A stretch of DNA of 64,000 bases, from the NCBI GenBank assembly GCA_024636835.1, contig JAGXGH010000075.1, positions 24,671 to 88,670 on the forward strand. Reading direction: 5' to 3'. Under the pieces are notes generated by a model. The model was given only the letters and a program-made list of their open reading frames with translations, ran no database searches and was not told the DNA's origin. Of the stretch, positions 61,365-64,000 are shown piece by piece. How positions within the stretch are numbered: the stretch's first letter is position 1; each line of letters begins with the position of its first letter. The position numbers and the translations under genes were made by a program. This stretch comes from Verrucomicrobiales bacterium. GTDB taxonomy: Bacteria; Verrucomicrobiota; Verrucomicrobiia; Verrucomicrobiales; SLCJ01.

Positions 61365-64000
61365 ATGACAGATCTTTCCACAACCACACCTTCGCCCGCT
61401 GAACGCGCTGCCGCCCGACTGATTGAACTCCGAGGAAATTCGATGAGTCGCAGTGAGCGATTAACGCTTTTCAAAGGCACCCTCAACGATGGTGAAGAGG
61501 CTCTAAAGACTGAACACCTCGCAGGCGCTGGTGGACTGGAAATTGCCACACGCCGAACTGATCTGATCGATGTCATCTTGCGCGAACTATTCATACGTCA
61601 GGCCACCACACTCAAAGGAGATATTGCCAACTCGCTTACCTTAATCGCCACTGGTGGCTACGGCCGCGGCCTGCTGAATCCATTTTCAGACATCGACCTA
61701 CTCTTCTTGCACAGCGACAAGATGAAGACACTCGACCCTAGCGTTCAGGAAATGGTCGAGGGTGTGCTCTACACGCTTTGGGATCTCGGACTAAAAGTCG
61801 GACATGCCACCCGTTCGATCAAGGGGTGCCTCGACCTTGCCCTTGAAGACTTTGAGACGCTTTCAAGCTTCATCGAAAGCAGAATCATCCATGGTGACGG
61901 AGCGCTTTATGAGCAGTTTCTCTCCCGTGTGCGATCCACCTGCATCGATAGTCGCGAGGATGCCTACCTAAACAACCGCATCGAAGACCTGCACAATCGA
62001 CACGAACGAGCACTCGGCACGATCTACGTCCAAGAACCCAACATCAAAACCGGCGTGGGCGGACTCCGCGACTACCACAACATTTTGTGGATGAGCTTCG
62101 TGAAACTTAAGCAACGTGGCGTCACCGGACTCATCAAAGCGGGGCTAATCACCAAAGCTTCTTACAAAGAAATGGAAGCCGCACACGACTTCCTTCACCG
62201 CGTCCGCAACGACCTCCACTATGAGGAAAACCGCGCACGCGACGTGCTCACCCTATTCCTCCAAGGTGTTGTCGCCACTCATTTCGGCTACCCTCAACGT
62301 AGCATTTTACGTCGCTGTGAAGCCTTCATGCGCGACTACTACCATCATACGAGAAGGATGCGTGAGATCACCAGCCAGGTGATGGAAGGATTCCAAATCG
62401 AGTCCGAACACCGCAAGAGCACAGGAATCATTTCCTTCCTCGCACGCCGCCGACCCTCCATGGAGAAGTTCGATGAATTCAACTCGATCGGCGACCGCAT
62501 GTTTGCCGAATCACCGACCATCTTCACCGAAGACCCGCTGCGAATGATGCGCGCCTTCCAGCACTCCCAGCTTCGCCACCTGCGTTTCAGCCCGGCGCTG
62601 AAGGATCAGTTCGCCACCGACCGCGAGCTGATCGATCGCGCGTTCCGCTACAACAAAACGAACCGCGAAACGTTTTTGGCCATTCTCTCCCGCCGTGGAG
62701 ACGTAGCACGAGCACTTCGCCAAATGCATCGAGTGGGATTTATCGGTGCCTACATGCCCGAGTTCGGCGCCTTGGATTGCCTCGTTCAGCACGAGTTCTT
62801 TCATCGCTACACGGCAGATGAACACACCCTCCGCTGCATCGAAGAACTCGACCATCTTAGCGAGCCTAAAAATGATGAGCAGCGCTCATTTTCCGAACTC
62901 TTCAACGAGCTCGATGACCCGGCCGTCCTCTATCTCGCAATGATTTTGCACGATACCGGTCGCGCAGAGAACGCCCGCTACCACGAAGACGCTTCCGCGC
63001 TCCTCGCCTCCAAGGTCTGCAGTCGATTTCAGATCAAAGGTGCCCGTCGTCGCTTGCTGATATTCCTCGTCGACCACCACCTTTCCTTCTGGAAAACAGC
63101 GACCACCAAGAACTTAGAAGATCCAAATACCATCGCCGACTTCGCTCAACTCGTGCGCGATCCGATTCACCTCAAGTATCTCTATCTCTTCACCTACGCC
63201 GACTCGAAAGGCACATCCAGCGAGTCCTGGAACGGGTGGAAAGCCTCACTCATGTCGCAACTCTACAAGCTCACGCTACGCTATTTCCTCGATCAGCCGG
63301 AGTTCGAGCGGCAACTCGCTATTGTTGACACCGAACTCGAAGCCGCCGTCGCAAAACGACTCCCAGCAAGCTATGCCGAAGAGGTGCGCGCACACTTTGA
63401 ATTCATGCCAAGGCGCTACTTGCAGACGCGCAAAGACACCACGATCGCTCAACACATCCGCGTGTTCCGAAAGTTCTTCGAAAAACTGCAGTCAGACGAC
63501 GACTCCGCACTCGCCCCCGCATGCCTATGGCAGGCCCGCCCCGATCAGGGATGCTCGAAGTTACTCATCGCCAGTTGGAACCGCGAGAACCTACTCGCTC
63601 GCATTGTTGGCTGCCTCAGCGCGCTGAACCTCAACATTCTCTCCGCAGATATTTTCACCCGAGGGGATAACCTCGCTCTCGATGTGTTCCGCGTCTGCAC
63701 GACAAATTTGGAACCAGTCACCAACAAGCGCACTCTTAAGGAATTCGATAAATTGATGCATCAAGTCTTCTGTGGAACGAGCTACAACCTGGCAGACTTG
63801 GTCAAACTTGGCGAAAGCCGACAACTACGACGAAAACAAGACCTACCGGAATTTCCGCAACGGGTTCTCGTCTCTAATCGCGTCGATCCGAAAACCACCT
63901 TCGTCGAAATCCAAGCACTCGATCGCCTAGCTTTACTCGGTGATATCTTCACTGTATTCGAAGAGATGAATATCGTCGTTCACCACTCGCGGATCAATAC
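61365..64000 (+). CDS. glnD: [Protein-PII] uridylyltransferase, 3' end beyond window
   Basis: The nitrogen sensor that uridylylates PII when glutamine is low and removes the UMP when it is high. 878 codons are visible. The nucleotidyltransferase motif is ATGGYGRGLLNPFSDIDLLFL, followed by the GlnD-type linker GVGGLRDYHNILWM and an HD domain with MILHDTGRAENARYHED. The first ACT domain is LIASWNRENLLARIVGCLSAL, and the second begins FVEIQALDRLALLGDIFTVFE and is cut by the window edge. ATG 61365 (MTDLSTTTPSPAERAA) is the likely start. The frame has no stop inside the window. Confidence 0.96.
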   Translation, partial: MTDLSTTTPSPAERAAARLIELRGNSMSRSERLTLFKGTLNDGEEALKTEHLAGAGGLEIATRRTDLIDVILRELFIRQATTLKGDIANSLTLIATGGYGRGLLNPFSDIDLLFLHSDKMKTLDPSVQEMVEGVLYTLWDLGLKVGHATRSIKGCLDLALEDFETLSSFIESRIIHGDGALYEQFLSRVRSTCIDSREDAYLNNRIEDLHNRHERALGTIYVQEPNIKTGVGGLRDYHNILWMSFVKLKQRGVTGLIKAGLITKASYKEMEAAHDFLHRVRNDLHYEENRARDVLTLFLQGVVATHFGYPQRSILRRCEAFMRDYYHHTRRMREITSQVMEGFQIESEHRKSTGIISFLARRRPSMEKFDEFNSIGDRMFAESPTIFTEDPLRMMRAFQHSQLRHLRFSPALKDQFATDRELIDRAFRYNKTNRETFLAILSRRGDVARALRQMHRVGFIGAYMPEFGALDCLVQHEFFHRYTADEHTLRCIEELDHLSEPKNDEQRSFSELFNELDDPAVLYLAMILHDTGRAENARYHEDASALLASKVCSRFQIKGARRRLLIFLVDHHLSFWKTATTKNLEDPNTIADFAQLVRDPIHLKYLYLFTYADSKGTSSESWNGWKASLMSQLYKLTLRYFLDQPEFERQLAIVDTELEAAVAKRLPASYAEEVRAHFEFMPRRYLQTRKDTTIAQHIRVFRKFFEKLQSDDDSALAPACLWQARPDQGCSKLLIASWNRENLLARIVGCLSALNLNILSADIFTRGDNLALDVFRVCTTNLEPVTNKRTLKEFDKLMHQVFCGTSYNLADLVKLGESRQLRRKQDLPEFPQRVLVSNRVDPKTTFVEIQALDRLALLGDIFTVFEEMNIVVHHSRIN

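Overview
The window reads as a chromosomal segment of a Verrucomicrobiota bacterium, probably marine and Verrucomicrobiales-like. This is inferred from gene content, not proven. The markers are a PEP-CTERM protein with a VPEPS...RKRR tail, a Planctomycetes/Verrucomicrobia-type cytochrome c/DUF1549/DUF1553 protein followed by DUF1501 and DUF1080 proteins, a Cys-type sulfatase, a multidomain secreted protein of more than 2,300 residues, and a diderm TamA/TamB pair. Most of the window is ordinary chromosome with convergent and divergent short operons. No CRISPR array, rRNA, integrase or transposase gene was seen.

0-12 kb: the glycine cleavage genes gcvT-gcvH and gcvP (cut by the window start) lie on the minus strand. 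A plus-strand pair splits them: a DUF4062/TIR-like membrane TPR protein and a PEP-CTERM protein. Then come a rhomboid-like protein with a zinc ribbon, an ArsC/Spx-type thioredoxin-fold protein with a small lipoprotein, htpG and an unknown gene. 12-15.7 kb is the clearest accessory island: a decayed copy of an aldehyde dehydrogenase 3' end, a large inverted-repeat element, two half-size YeeE/YedE sulfur-transport proteins, an ArsR repressor with matching candidate operators, and the intact aldehyde dehydrogenase. The two dehydrogenase 3' ends are direct repeats flanking the sulfur module.

15.8-27 kb: the PSCyt/DUF1501 pair, DUF1080, DUF502 with a DUF368 (PopT-type) polyprenyl-phosphate transporter, a possible small RNA, a DUF2188 protein, a membrane-anchored alpha/beta hydrolase and pgi. 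27-35 kb: a tight run of tamB, tamA, a secreted protein with a PD-(D/E)XK-like signature, and ribBA. 35-42.5 kb is one gene for a giant secreted zincin-type metallopeptidase with adhesin-like repeats.

42.5-53.5 kb: a sulfatase/MarC operon, a secreted cyclophilin, a GNAT-esterase fusion, several small unknown genes including a 59-residue ribbon-helix-helix-like protein, a GNAT pseudogene cut by hisD, nagB and a monoacylglycerol-lipase-like protein. 53.5-64 kb: tRNA-Val(GAC), rarA, a coiled-coil membrane protein, ileS, a PhoD-like phosphatase, an SBF-type transporter and glnD (cut by the window end). Several short dispersed intergenic repeats recur across the window.
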